From NCBI GenBank assembly GCA_030425285.1, contig JAUIAY010000001.1, positions 310,001 through 374,000 on the forward strand: a DNA stretch of 64,000 bases. The letters are read 5' to 3'. Position 1 is the first letter of the stretch. The number at the start of each line of letters is the position of its first letter. Positions 27,317-36,242 of the stretch are shown piece after piece. Source of the DNA: Bacteroidia bacterium. Lineage in GTDB: Bacteria > Bacteroidota > Bacteroidia > Flavobacteriales > Flavobacteriaceae. The position numbers and the translations under genes are program-made. Below the pieces are notes generated by a model. That model had not been told where the DNA came from and searched no databases. It saw nothing but the letters and a program-made list of their open reading frames with translations.

Positions 27317-28648
27317 ATGAAGATACGGTTATTCAAAATATGGTTTTTTGGCCTTTTGATGTTTTTTTTCAATTGCTCATCTGACGATAATGGTCAAATA
27401 GTTTCTCCAGAACCCGCATTTCAATTAGCGAAAACCTACGGTGGTTCAAAAAATGACAGCGCTCAATCCATTGCCAAGACCAATGATGGTGGTTATGCCA
27501 TTTTAGGTTTTTCTCAAAGTGCAGATGGCGATATTATTGATAAAAGCAATGAAAGTTTTGACTTTTGGGTTTTAAAATTTGATAACGAGCATACTCTAGA
27601 ATGGTCAAAAACTTATGGCGGGACCAATGATGACCGAGGAAATGAAATAATACAAACCTTGGATGGCGGTTATGCCATTTTAGGATACACTTCAAGTAAT
27701 GATTTAGATGTCAGTGAAAATGCAGGAGCACAAGATTATTGGATAGCTAAACTAAATTCAAGCGGTGATTTAATTTGGCAAAAATCATATGGATATGTAG
27801 GAGCAGACATAGGGTTCACCCTGTTGGAGTCTAATGATGGTGGTTATATGATTACAGGTGTTTTAGATGTTACTGCTTCAGGAGGTGAAGGCAACACAAG
27901 ATCGTCAAATACTAGACATGCTGGTGGTGATTATTGGGCTATCAAGTTAGATTCCAATGGCAACAAGGAATGGAGTAAATATTATGGAGGCAGTTTTACC
28001 GACACCCCTTATGGCGCCATTCAAACCTCTGATAATGGCTATATTATTGTAGGATCGTCAGATAGTGACGACGTTGACATTTCGGGCAATAAAGGAACTT
28101 ACGATTTTTGGGTCATAAAAATATCGGAAATAGGAACTCTTGTTTGGGAACGTTCTTTTGGTGGTTCTGAAATAGATGAAGCTAGAGCAATTGCGCATTC
28201 AGGTGATGGCAATTTTTTAATTGTTGGAGATACTAGAAGTAGTGACCAAGACGTTTCACAAAATAATGGTGCTGCCGATTTGTGGCTTATAAAGATTTCT
28301 CCAGATGGCGATTTGATTTGGGAAAAGACTTATGGAGGATCCAGTTTTGATGTTGGCCGTTCCATACAGAAAATAAATACTAATTTTATTATTTCCGGAA
28401 GCTCAAGAAGTGCCGATGGCGACCTAACCACCAACAACGGTCAGAATGATTCGTGGGTTTTAAAAATTGATAGTACCGGAAATACCCTTTGGCAAAAAAC
28501 CATAGGTGGCTCTGCCATAGACTTTTGTTATGACGCCACCGAAATTGACAACAATACTGTTGTAGCCGTTGGAGAATCTAGTAGTTCCGATGGCGATATA
28601 GAAGAAAACAAAGGATTTACAGATTTATTAATAGTCAAAACGAAATAA
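27317..28648 (+). CDS. Seven-bladed beta-propeller lipoprotein
   Basis: 443 residues with a lipobox FFNC and a short acidic linker. The rest is seven repeats of about 55 residues, each with a W-x-K/R-x-(Y/F)-GG-type strand (SKTYGGTNDD, EKTYGGSSFD, QKTIGGSAID), then DGGYAILG and (F/Y)W(V/I)xK. Seven repeats predict one closed seven-bladed propeller. Such domains serve as binding scaffolds; no catalytic residue is evident. Gaps of 3-4 bp on both sides place it firmly in the operon between the choice-of-anchor B genes and mbnP. Confidence 0.88.
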   Translation: MKIRLFKIWFFGLLMFFFNCSSDDNGQIVSPEPAFQLAKTYGGSKNDSAQSIAKTNDGGYAILGFSQSADGDIIDKSNESFDFWVLKFDNEHTLEWSKTYGGTNDDRGNEIIQTLDGGYAILGYTSSNDLDVSENAGAQDYWIAKLNSSGDLIWQKSYGYVGADIGFTLLESNDGGYMITGVLDVTASGGEGNTRSSNTRHAGGDYWAIKLDSNGNKEWSKYYGGSFTDTPYGAIQTSDNGYIIVGSSDSDDVDISGNKGTYDFWVIKISEIGTLVWERSFGGSEIDEARAIAHSGDGNFLIVGDTRSSDQDVSQNNGAADLWLIKISPDGDLIWEKTYGGSSFDVGRSIQKINTNFIISGSSRSADGDLTTNNGQNDSWVLKIDSTGNTLWQKTIGGSAIDFCYDATEIDNNTVVAVGESSSSDGDIEENKGFTDLLIVKTK

Positions 28649-28652
28649 AACC

Positions 28653-29423
28653 ATGAAAAAAATATTTTCCTTAATCATCATGTCACTACTTGTTCTGAAT
28701 TGTAGTGAAGATCAAGATGATAATTTAACTATTGGGCCATCTATGGCCAGCGTTGGCTTCAGCTTTTCCCATGAATGGGATGGAACCTTGATTAACAGCT
28801 CTAATTTACAGACTGAAACCGTTACCAACGAACATGGTGAAGTCATTAATATGACTAGAATCAGGTATCTGATATCGCGATTAGAACTCATTAACGAAAA
28901 TGGGGATACCTACCTTTTTGACGGTTATAAATTCACCGATTTGGAGGACGAAACAACCTATGACTTTGAACCTGCCAATAATAGTATTCCAGTTGGAAAT
29001 TATACACTTAAATTCATTTGGGGATTTAATGAAACTGATAATATTGATGGTGCTTATCCTGATTTAAACAGTGCTTCTTGGAATTGGCCTGCCATGCTAG
29101 GTGGTGGTTATCACTTTTTACAATTTGATGGTATGTATAATGTAGATACCACACCAGATCCTTTCAATTATCACAATGGAACGGCGAGAGTTAGCGATGG
29201 TGTATTTGAGCAAAATTTTGCTGTAATAGATCTACCGACTTCTATTAATATTACCAATGATGCCACAATTGAAGTTAAAATGAACATTGCAGAGTTCTTT
29301 AAAAATCCAAACTCTTGGGATTTGAATGTTTTGAATACACCCTTGATGCCTAATTATGATGCCCAAAAAATGATGCAAGAAAATGTTTTGAGTGTATTTG
29401 CAATTGGAAGTATAACCCAGTAG
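28653..29423 (+). CDS. MbnP-family copper-binding lipoprotein
   Basis: 256 residues, lipobox VLNC (Cys17). The mature protein matches the MbnP family: FSFSHEWDG at the start, IRYLISRLEL, and the family signature around SASWNWPAMLGGGYHFLQ with Trp143 and Trp145. In methanotrophs, MbnP is the substrate of the di-haem enzyme MbnH, which oxidises a Trp to kynurenine to create a copper site. The next gene, 2 bp on, encodes an MbnH-like enzyme. One of the two Trp is the likely target, by inference. No methanobactin genes are present, so the role is wider copper handling or unknown. Confidence 0.85.
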   Translation: MKKIFSLIIMSLLVLNCSEDQDDNLTIGPSMASVGFSFSHEWDGTLINSSNLQTETVTNEHGEVINMTRIRYLISRLELINENGDTYLFDGYKFTDLEDETTYDFEPANNSIPVGNYTLKFIWGFNETDNIDGAYPDLNSASWNWPAMLGGGYHFLQFDGMYNVDTTPDPFNYHNGTARVSDGVFEQNFAVIDLPTSINITNDATIEVKMNIAEFFKNPNSWDLNVLNTPLMPNYDAQKMMQENVLSVFAIGSITQ

Positions 29424-29425
29424 TT

Positions 29426-30499
29426 ATGAAGTTAAATGGTTTGTATATCGCATTAATTTTCACCCTATCATTTACATCTTGTGGTAGCGATGATGATAAT
29501 GATGACTATGTAAACCAACCAACACCTGCTCCGCTTAACATACCTCAAATTTTCTCGGATTATATTTTAGATCCCGTTATCCCTATTGACAACCCTCAAA
29601 CAGTTGAAGGCATCGCTTTGGGTAAAAAATTGTTTTTTGATCCTATTCTGTCAGCTAACAATACCCAATCCTGTGCTAGTTGTCATAGACCTCAAAATGC
29701 ATTTTCAGATTTACCTCGGTTTAGTGTTGGTATAGATGGTATTCCTGGCGATAGAAATTCGATGCCCATTTTCAACCTAGCTTGGAATTATGACGACAGG
29801 TTTTTTTGGGACGGTCGCGCTTTTAGTTTAGAACATCAGGCTCTGGAGCCTGTTACAAATCCCATTGAAATGCACAATACCTGGGAAGTTGTCGTTCAAA
29901 GATTGCAGGAACATCCTGAATATCCATCAATGTTCAACAGTGCATTTGGCAATGGTCCAATAACCGAAGAAAAAGCAACTAAAGCCATAGCACAATTTGA
30001 ACGAACGCTTATTTCTGCCAATTCTAAATTTGACAGACACCTTTTAGGTCTTGCCACACTTACACCTGAAGAAGAAAACGGACTCAATGTATTTATGGAT
30101 GAAGATCGTGGTGATTGTTTCCACTGTCATGGAAATCCGAATAATCCATTATGGACTGATAATCAGTTTCACAATAATGGCTTGGATGCAACGTTTGCTG
30201 ATCTGGGATTAGGCGAAGTTACTGGTGATCCAGCCGACAATGGCAAGTTTCGATCACCTTCACTTCGTAATCTAGCTTTCACGGCTCCGTATATGCATGA
30301 CGGTCGCTTTAACACATTGGATGAGGTTATCAACCACTACAGTGAAGGTCTACAAAATTCTCCAACCATCGACCCATTAATGAAAAAAGTTGATGAAGGC
30401 GGCGTACACTTATCAGATGAGGATAAAGCCGACTTAAAAGCGTTTTTGTTATCACTTTCCGATCCTTCTTTTATAAACAATCCTGACTTTCAAAACTGA
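29426..30499 (+). CDS. MbnH-like di-haem cytochrome c peroxidase, lipoprotein
   Basis: 357 residues, signal with lipobox FTSC (Cys19). Two haem c sites: CASCH (83-87) and CFHCH (231-235), in the CcpA/MauG family arrangement, with the conserved PYMHDGRFNTLDEVINHY after the second haem. Members either reduce hydrogen peroxide or, as in MauG and MbnH, use it to oxidise a partner protein through a high-valent di-haem state. Because an MbnP gene precedes it by 2 bp, the MbnH role is preferred. Last gene of the operon. The haems must be attached on the outer side of the inner membrane. Confidence 0.9.
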   Translation: MKLNGLYIALIFTLSFTSCGSDDDNDDYVNQPTPAPLNIPQIFSDYILDPVIPIDNPQTVEGIALGKKLFFDPILSANNTQSCASCHRPQNAFSDLPRFSVGIDGIPGDRNSMPIFNLAWNYDDRFFWDGRAFSLEHQALEPVTNPIEMHNTWEVVVQRLQEHPEYPSMFNSAFGNGPITEEKATKAIAQFERTLISANSKFDRHLLGLATLTPEEENGLNVFMDEDRGDCFHCHGNPNNPLWTDNQFHNNGLDATFADLGLGEVTGDPADNGKFRSPSLRNLAFTAPYMHDGRFNTLDEVINHYSEGLQNSPTIDPLMKKVDEGGVHLSDEDKADLKAFLLSLSDPSFINNPDFQN

Positions 30500-30515
30500 T
30501 AGCCAAAAGCTATCA
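30497..30515 (+). terminator. Hairpin at the end of the MbnPH operon (weak terminator candidate)
   Basis: Perfect 7-bp stem TGATAGC/GCTATCA with loop CAAAA starting in the stop codon. It lacks a T-run, so termination here would be weak and read-through into suf is possible. Confidence 0.3.
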
Positions 30516-30567
30516 AACCATTTAGTAATATAATGTTAGGTTATATGGTAATCCATGACTTAAATCG

Positions 30568-30575
30568 TATATTTG
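30568..30575 (+). promoter_or_regulatory. Promoter -7 element TATATTTG of the suf operon
   Basis: TAnnTTTG match 31 bases before the ATG of sufA. No IscR- or Fur-like box was recognised with confidence. Confidence 0.6.
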
Positions 30576-30606
30576 CACTCTATTTAGATAATTCTAATTA
30601 AAGAAT

Positions 30607-30936
30607 ATGATAAAAGTATCTGAAACAGCTAAAAACAAGGTCGTTGAGCTAATGACTGAAGATGGTTTTAATGCCACTACCGATTACATTCGTGTAGGTG
30701 TTAAAAGTGGTGGTTGTTCTGGTTTATCTTATGATTTGAAATTTGATAATGAACAACGCGAAGGAGATAAAGTTTTTGAAGATAACGGTGTTAAAATTAT
30801 TGTTGACAAGAAGAGTTTTTTATACCTAATTGGAACTACTCTAGAATATTCAGGCGGTTTAAATGGAACTGGCTTTGTATTCAACAATCCAAATGCCAAT
30901 CGTACTTGTGGTTGCGGTGAATCGTTTTCATTATAA
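30607..30936 (+). CDS. sufA: HesB/IscA/SufA iron-sulfur carrier
   Basis: A-type carrier of 109 residues with the three cluster-binding cysteines Cys37 (GGCSGL), Cys101 and Cys103 (TCGCGESF). It accepts Fe-S clusters from the SufBCD scaffold and passes them to target proteins. First gene of the suf operon, 16 bp before sufB. It could equally be named erpA or iscA; the operon favours sufA. Confidence 0.92.
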   Translation: MIKVSETAKNKVVELMTEDGFNATTDYIRVGVKSGGCSGLSYDLKFDNEQREGDKVFEDNGVKIIVDKKSFLYLIGTTLEYSGGLNGTGFVFNNPNANRTCGCGESFSL

Positions 30937-30952
30937 TATTTGAAAAGAAATT

Positions 30953-32401
30953 ATGTCGAAGTATACAGAAGATGATTTAAGGGAAGAATTAAAAACCAAA
31001 GAATACGAATATGGTTTTTATACAGATATTCAATCTGAAACGTTCCCTGTTGGCTTGAATGAAGATATTGTTAAAGCCATTTCAAAGAAAAAGGAAGAAC
31101 CAGAATGGATGACCGAATGGCGACTTGAGTCTTTCAAAATTTGGAAGGAGATGGTTGAACCCGAATGGGCAAATGTCAATTATAAAAAACCAGATTTTCA
31201 AGCTATATCTTACTATTCTGCTCCAAATAGCAAACCTAAATATGATAGTTTAGATGAAGTTGACCCCGAATTATTGGCAACATTTGACAAACTCGGCATC
31301 TCGTTAGATGAGCAAAAGAAATTAACCGGTGTTGCAATGGATGTTGTTGTCGATTCTGTTTCTGTTGCCACAACATTTAAAAAAACACTTGCTGAAAAAG
31401 GTATTATTTTTATGAGCATTTCGGAAGCTATCAAAGAGCATCCAGAATTGGTCAAAAAATATATTGGAACTGTTGTCCCGCAAAAAGACAACTTTTATGC
31501 TGCTCTAAATTCAGCCGTTTTTAGTGATGGCTCATTTTGCTACATCCCAAAAGGTGTCAGATGTCCAATGGAACTATCCACTTACTTTAGAATCAATCAA
31601 GCCGGAACGGGTCAATTCGAAAGAACACTCGTCATTGCCGATGAAGGAAGTTACGTGAGTTACCTAGAAGGTTGTACCGCGCCTATGCGAGATGAAAACC
31701 AATTACACGCAGCTGTAGTTGAATTGATAGCATTGGATGATGCTGAAATAAAATACTCTACGGTTCAAAATTGGTATCCTGGAAATGCGGAAGGTAAAGG
31801 TGGCGTCTATAACTTTGTAACCAAACGTGGTTTGTGCGAAAAAAACGCCAAGATTTCTTGGACGCAAGTTGAAACAGGTTCTGCTGTGACTTGGAAATAT
31901 CCTAGTTGTGTTCTTAAAGGTGATAATTCAGTAGGTGAATTTTACTCTATTGCTGTCACCAACAATTATCAACAAGCTGATACTGGAACCAAAATGATTC
32001 ATTTGGGCAATAATACCAAATCAACCATTATTTCTAAAGGTATTTCAGCAGGGAAATCACAAAATAGTTACCGCGGATTGGTACAAGTAAGCTCACGTGC
32101 TGAAAATGCTCGTAATTTTTCGCAATGTGATAGTTTGTTAATGGGCAACGAATGTGGTGCCCACACATTCCCTTATATAGAAGCAAAAAACAAAACAGCG
32201 AAGATAGAACATGAGGCAACTACCAGTAAAATTGGAGAAGATCAAATTTTTTACTGTAACCAACGTGGTATTGATACCGAAAAAGCAATTGCTCTTATAG
32301 TCAATGGATTTAGTAAGGAAGTATTGAACAAGCTACCTATGGAATTTGCCGTTGAAGCCCAAAAACTATTGGAAATAAGTTTGGAAGGATCTGTTGGATA
32401 A
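30953..32401 (+). CDS. sufB: Fe-S cluster assembly scaffold SufB
   Basis: 482 residues, close to E. coli SufB (495). Conserved segments include [52 protein letters not shown] and SYRGLVQVS. With SufC and SufD it forms the SufBC2D scaffold where clusters are built from iron and the persulfide supplied by SufS-SufE. Cytoplasmic. Unusually, a lipoprotein gene separates it from sufC. Confidence 0.96.
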   Translation: MSKYTEDDLREELKTKEYEYGFYTDIQSETFPVGLNEDIVKAISKKKEEPEWMTEWRLESFKIWKEMVEPEWANVNYKKPDFQAISYYSAPNSKPKYDSLDEVDPELLATFDKLGISLDEQKKLTGVAMDVVVDSVSVATTFKKTLAEKGIIFMSISEAIKEHPELVKKYIGTVVPQKDNFYAALNSAVFSDGSFCYIPKGVRCPMELSTYFRINQAGTGQFERTLVIADEGSYVSYLEGCTAPMRDENQLHAAVVELIALDDAEIKYSTVQNWYPGNAEGKGGVYNFVTKRGLCEKNAKISWTQVETGSAVTWKYPSCVLKGDNSVGEFYSIAVTNNYQQADTGTKMIHLGNNTKSTIISKGISAGKSQNSYRGLVQVSSRAENARNFSQCDSLLMGNECGAHTFPYIEAKNKTAKIEHEATTSKIGEDQIFYCNQRGIDTEKAIALIVNGFSKEVLNKLPMEFAVEAQKLLEISLEGSVG

Positions 32402-32413
32402 AAATTATATATA

Positions 32414-32845
32414 ATGAAAAAAATACTATTGTTACTATTAAGTGTATGTGTCTTAAGCAGCTGTAAAAACGATACAAAAACTGAAGGTAAAGATGCAAAC
32501 ATCGAGACCATTGATGTCGATAGCCCAGATAGAACTAAGAAGCAAAGTGATGGCTTAACACTTTTAAAAGGTGAGTTTGTTTACTATGCCGACGCCGCCG
32601 TTTTACAAACCCATAGAGATATTTATGCAGTAGTAATTGACGAAAAAATGCACGAACTCGACAACATGGCTAAAAAACATAAAAAAGAAGCTACAGACTA
32701 TGTTACAGTGGCTATTCGTGGTAAAATAACACCGAAACCAGAAAATGAAGAAGGTTGGCCATATAGAGTTGAAATTAAAGAAATTATGGAAGTTGCTCCT
32801 TCAAACCCTGAGAGCAATAATGTTGTTAAATTGGAATCAAAATAA
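32414..32845 (+). CDS. Lipoprotein of unknown function inside the suf operon
   Basis: 143 residues with a clear lipoprotein signal (LLLLLLSVCVLSSC, Cys20). The mature part begins with a charged linker and is followed by a small domain with FVYYADAAVLQTHRDIYAVV and a C-terminal DYVTVAIRGKI. I do not recognise a family. Gaps are 12 bp to sufB and 3 bp to sufC, so it must be on the suf transcript. Codon use is like its neighbours. An exported protein in a cytoplasmic assembly operon is odd; a link to iron or oxidative stress is only inference. Confidence 0.8.
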   Translation: MKKILLLLLSVCVLSSCKNDTKTEGKDANIETIDVDSPDRTKKQSDGLTLLKGEFVYYADAAVLQTHRDIYAVVIDEKMHELDNMAKKHKKEATDYVTVAIRGKITPKPENEEGWPYRVEIKEIMEVAPSNPESNNVVKLESK

Positions 32846-32848
32846 ACT

Positions 32849-33601
32849 ATGTTAAAGATCAATAACTTACACGCAAGTGTTGAAGATAAAGCCATATTAA
32901 AAGGCATTAATTTAGAAGTTAAGCCTGGTGAGGTTCATGCTATCATGGGACCCAATGGTTCAGGTAAAAGTACCTTGGCATCTGTTATAGCTGGCAAAGA
33001 AGAATATGAGGTTGAAGAAGGCGAAATTCTTTTGGAAGGTGAAAACATTGATGAGTTAGCTGCCGAAGAAAGAGCCCATAAAGGCATCTTTTTATCATTT
33101 CAATATCCTGTTGAAATACCTGGTGTTTCTGTAACAAATTTCATGAAAACGGCCATTAACGAAACCCGTAAAGCAAAAGGCTTGGATGATATGCCTGCCA
33201 ATGAAATGCTTAAACTTATTAGAGAGAAGTCTGATTTATTGGAAATAGATAAAAAGTTTTTATCGCGTTCCTTAAACGAAGGGTTTTCAGGTGGTGAGAA
33301 AAAGCGTAATGAGATTTTCCAAATGGCTATGTTGGAACCTAAATTGGCCATCCTTGACGAAACCGATTCCGGGTTGGATATTGATGCTTTAAGAATAGTT
33401 GCCAATGGTGTCAACAAGTTAAAAAGCAAGGACAATGCTGTGATAGTTATAACGCACTACCAAAGATTGCTGGATTATATCGTTCCTGATTTTGTTCATG
33501 TTTTACACAATGGAAAAATTGTAAAATCTGGACCTAAAGAGTTAGCTCACGAGCTTGAAGAAAAAGGGTACGATTGGATAAAAGAAGAAGTTGGTGCATA
33601 G
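32849..33601 (+). CDS. sufC: Fe-S assembly ATPase SufC
   Basis: ABC-type ATPase of 250 residues. Walker [10 protein letters not shown] (34-42), signature FSGGE (146-150), Walker [13 protein letters not shown] (166-177) and switch His in VITHYQR. It drives conformational change of the SufB-SufD scaffold. Soluble; no transporter function. Three bases after the lipoprotein gene. Confidence 0.97.
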   Translation: MLKINNLHASVEDKAILKGINLEVKPGEVHAIMGPNGSGKSTLASVIAGKEEYEVEEGEILLEGENIDELAAEERAHKGIFLSFQYPVEIPGVSVTNFMKTAINETRKAKGLDDMPANEMLKLIREKSDLLEIDKKFLSRSLNEGFSGGEKKRNEIFQMAMLEPKLAILDETDSGLDIDALRIVANGVNKLKSKDNAVIVITHYQRLLDYIVPDFVHVLHNGKIVKSGPKELAHELEEKGYDWIKEEVGA

Positions 33602-33637
33602 CACCAGTAACCAGTTACAGAAAACAGTCTATTGACT

Positions 33638-33658
33638 GAATACTGAATTGAATACTGA
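33638..33658. repeat. Short direct repeat GAATACTGA in the sufC-sufD gap
   Basis: GAATACTGA occurs at 33638-33646 and 33650-33658 with ATT between. The gap also contains CAGTTACAG and AACAGTC words of the same composition. It looks like a remnant of a low-complexity intergenic repeat; no function is evident. Confidence 0.4.
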
Positions 33659-33662
33659 CAAA

Positions 33663-34976
33663 ATGGATTTAAAAGACAAAATAGTTTCCTCATATTTAGC
33701 TTTCGAAGATCATCTAGATGATATTTCACCGCTTCATGATATTCGAAATGAAGCTATTAAAATTTTTGAAGAAAAAGGCTTCCCAACAAAAAAAGAGGAA
33801 GCTTGGAAATACACATCGTTAAATAGCCTATTAAAACACAACTATAGTTTATTTCCAAAACATGAAAATGCCATTGAGTATAAAGATATCAAGCCATATC
33901 TTATCCATGATATTGATAGTTATAAAATCATCTTTATTGACGGAAAATACTCTTCCCATTTATCTGAAACAACCCATGACGGTCTGGATGTATGTTTAAT
34001 GTCTGCCGCACTGACTAAACCCAAATACCGTTTGGTCATAGAAAACTATTTCAACAAAGTAGCTACAAAAGACAGCTTGTCTTCTTTAAATACAGCTTTT
34101 TCTTGTGAAGGTGCTTACATTCATATTCCAAAAAACAAATTGGTTGAAAAGCCTATTCAAATAGTCCACTTTTCAACAGGTAATGAAGCTGCTTTAATGC
34201 TACAACCTCGCAACTTAATTGTTGTTGGGGAAAACTCGCATGTGCAAATCATTGAACGTCATCAAAGTTTAACTGAAAATCCTGTGTTTACCAATTCGGT
34301 AACTGAAGTTTTTGCTGCTAAACGTGCCATCGTAGACTATTACAAGGTTCAAAACGATAAAGAAACTGCCTCTTTAATTGATAATACCTTTATCAGTCAA
34401 AAACAGGAAAGTCATTGTTCAGTTCATACCTTCTCATTTGGAGGAAAATTAACCCGAAACAATTTGAACTTTTTCCAAAATGGAGAGCGTATTGATTCTA
34501 CTTTAAAAGGAGTGACTATCATAGGAAATAAACAGCATGTTGATCACAATACTTTAGTACATCATATAGAACCTAATTGTGAAAGTCATCAGGATTACAA
34601 AGGTATTTTTGGGGACAATGCAACTGGCGTTTTTAATGGTCGTGTCATAGTTAATAAAGAAGCACAAAAAACCAATGCCTTTCAAGCAAACAACAATATT
34701 TTAGTAAGCGACAAGGCTTCCATCAATACCAAACCGCAATTAGAGATTTTTGCTGATGATGTCAAGTGTTCTCACGGTTGTACTATTGGTCAATTGGATG
34801 AAAGTGCCATGTTCTACATGCGCTCACGAGGTATTCCTAAAAAGGAAGCAAAGGCTTTACTAATGTATGCATTTAGCAACAATGTTTTGAGTTCTGTGAA
34901 AATTCCTGAAATCAAGCAACGTATTACCAAAATTATTGCGAACAAATTAGGTGTCAATATTGGTTTTGACTTGTAG
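33663..34976 (+). CDS. sufD: Fe-S assembly protein SufD
   Basis: 437 residues from the ATG at 33663; the longer frame would need a TTG at 33648 that lies in the GAATACTGA repeat. SufD features: KEEAWKYTSL near the N-terminus, a beta-helix core, and the C-terminal FADDVKCSHGCTIGQLDESAMFYMRSRG shared with SufB, from which SufD is derived. It forms the heterodimer with SufB needed for iron acquisition. Three bases before sufS. Confidence 0.95.
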   Translation: MDLKDKIVSSYLAFEDHLDDISPLHDIRNEAIKIFEEKGFPTKKEEAWKYTSLNSLLKHNYSLFPKHENAIEYKDIKPYLIHDIDSYKIIFIDGKYSSHLSETTHDGLDVCLMSAALTKPKYRLVIENYFNKVATKDSLSSLNTAFSCEGAYIHIPKNKLVEKPIQIVHFSTGNEAALMLQPRNLIVVGENSHVQIIERHQSLTENPVFTNSVTEVFAAKRAIVDYYKVQNDKETASLIDNTFISQKQESHCSVHTFSFGGKLTRNNLNFFQNGERIDSTLKGVTIIGNKQHVDHNTLVHHIEPNCESHQDYKGIFGDNATGVFNGRVIVNKEAQKTNAFQANNNILVSDKASINTKPQLEIFADDVKCSHGCTIGQLDESAMFYMRSRGIPKKEAKALLMYAFSNNVLSSVKIPEIKQRITKIIANKLGVNIGFDL

Positions 34977-34979
34977 TTT

Positions 34980-36194
34980 ATGTTTGATACAATAAAGATA
35001 CGTAAAGACTTTCCCATACTTTCAAGAGAGGTAAATGGTGAACCTTTAGTGTATTTAGACAATGCAGCCACCTCTCAAACTCCAAGACAAGTTATTGATT
35101 GTATTGTCGACTATTATTCTAACTACAATGCTAACATTCATAGAGGAGTTCATACATTAAGTCAAGAGGCTACCGACAAATACGAAGCTGCCAGACAAAC
35201 CATCCAAAAACATTTCAATGCCCAAAAAGCGCATGAAATTATTTTTACATCAGGAACAACCCACGGAATAAATTTAGTCGCTAATGGATTTTCATCGCTA
35301 TTAAAAAAAAGGGATGAAATTATTGTTTCGGCTTTAGAGCATCACAGCAATATTGTGCCTTGGCAAATGCTCTGTGAGCACACAGGAGCAGTTCTAAAAG
35401 TCATTCCAATGAACCAAGATGGTGAGTTGGTTATGTCAGAATTTGACAAGCTATTATCTCAAAACACCAAATTGGTATTTGTTAATCATATTTCAAATGC
35501 TCTAGGAACCATTAACCCAATTGAGGTTATCATTGAAAAAGCACATCAAGTTGATGCTGCGGTTTTAGTTGATGGTGCTCAAGCTTGTCCGCATATTAAA
35601 CCAGATGTTCAGGCTTTAGACGTTGATTTTTATGTGGCTTCGGCTCATAAAATGTGTGGTCCAACTGGAGTTGGTATACTTTACGGAAAAGAAAAATGGC
35701 TAAATCTGTTACCTCCATATCAAGGTGGTGGAGAAATGATTGCTGAAGTCACTTTTGAAAAAACAACTTATGCCGATTTACCTCATAAATTCGAAGCTGG
35801 AACACCAAATATTTGCGGAGGTATTGCATTTGGTGCGGCTATTGATTATATGAACACTATTGGTTTTGATGCTATTGCTAACTACGAGCATGAGCTACTT
35901 GAGTATGCTACAGAAAAGTTACTCGCTATCGATGGGCTTAAAATTTATGGAACTTCAAAACATAAAACATCCGTTATTTCTTTTAATTTAGAAGGTATTC
36001 ATCCTTATGATGTAGGTACTATTTTAGATAAAATGGGTATAGCAGTGCGAACAGGTCATCATTGTGCGCAACCAATCATGGACTACTTTAAAATACCAGG
36101 AACAGTTAGAGCTTCTTTTGCATTTTACAACACTAAAAATGAAATAGATAAGTTGGCTGAAGGTGTCAAAAAAGCAAAAATGATGCTGTCTTAA
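34980..36194 (+). CDS. sufS: Cysteine desulfurase SufS
   Basis: PLP enzyme of 404 residues (group II desulfurase). PLP lysine Lys224 in SAHKMCGPTG and catalytic Cys362 in RTGHHCAQP, with the short active-site loop typical of SufS. It removes sulfur from cysteine and passes it to SufE Cys51. Also contains the conserved NIHRGVHTLS and HHSNIVPW motifs. Position directly behind sufD confirms the role. Confidence 0.96.
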   Translation: MFDTIKIRKDFPILSREVNGEPLVYLDNAATSQTPRQVIDCIVDYYSNYNANIHRGVHTLSQEATDKYEAARQTIQKHFNAQKAHEIIFTSGTTHGINLVANGFSSLLKKRDEIIVSALEHHSNIVPWQMLCEHTGAVLKVIPMNQDGELVMSEFDKLLSQNTKLVFVNHISNALGTINPIEVIIEKAHQVDAAVLVDGAQACPHIKPDVQALDVDFYVASAHKMCGPTGVGILYGKEKWLNLLPPYQGGGEMIAEVTFEKTTYADLPHKFEAGTPNICGGIAFGAAIDYMNTIGFDAIANYEHELLEYATEKLLAIDGLKIYGTSKHKTSVISFNLEGIHPYDVGTILDKMGIAVRTGHHCAQPIMDYFKIPGTVRASFAFYNTKNEIDKLAEGVKKAKMMLS

Positions 36195-36242
36195 TAACTT
36201 TGGCTTCTTTTTTGTATTCTTAAAAGTACTAAATATTTTTTT

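Noticed and set aside
27317-28648. DNA tandem repeats as a mobile or CRISPR-like array
   Set aside because: The periodicity is in codons of propeller blades, not in exact DNA repeats with spacers.
30497-30515. Strong terminator between the MbnPH and suf operons
   Set aside because: The 7-bp hairpin lacks a T-run; kept only as a weak candidate.
33100-33435. 111-residue minus-strand ORF
   Set aside because: It mirrors sufC, a certain gene; nothing suggests it is translated.
33648-33662. TTG start for sufD
   Set aside because: The TTG lies in the GAATACTGA repeat; ATG 33663 gives a normal SufD N-terminus.
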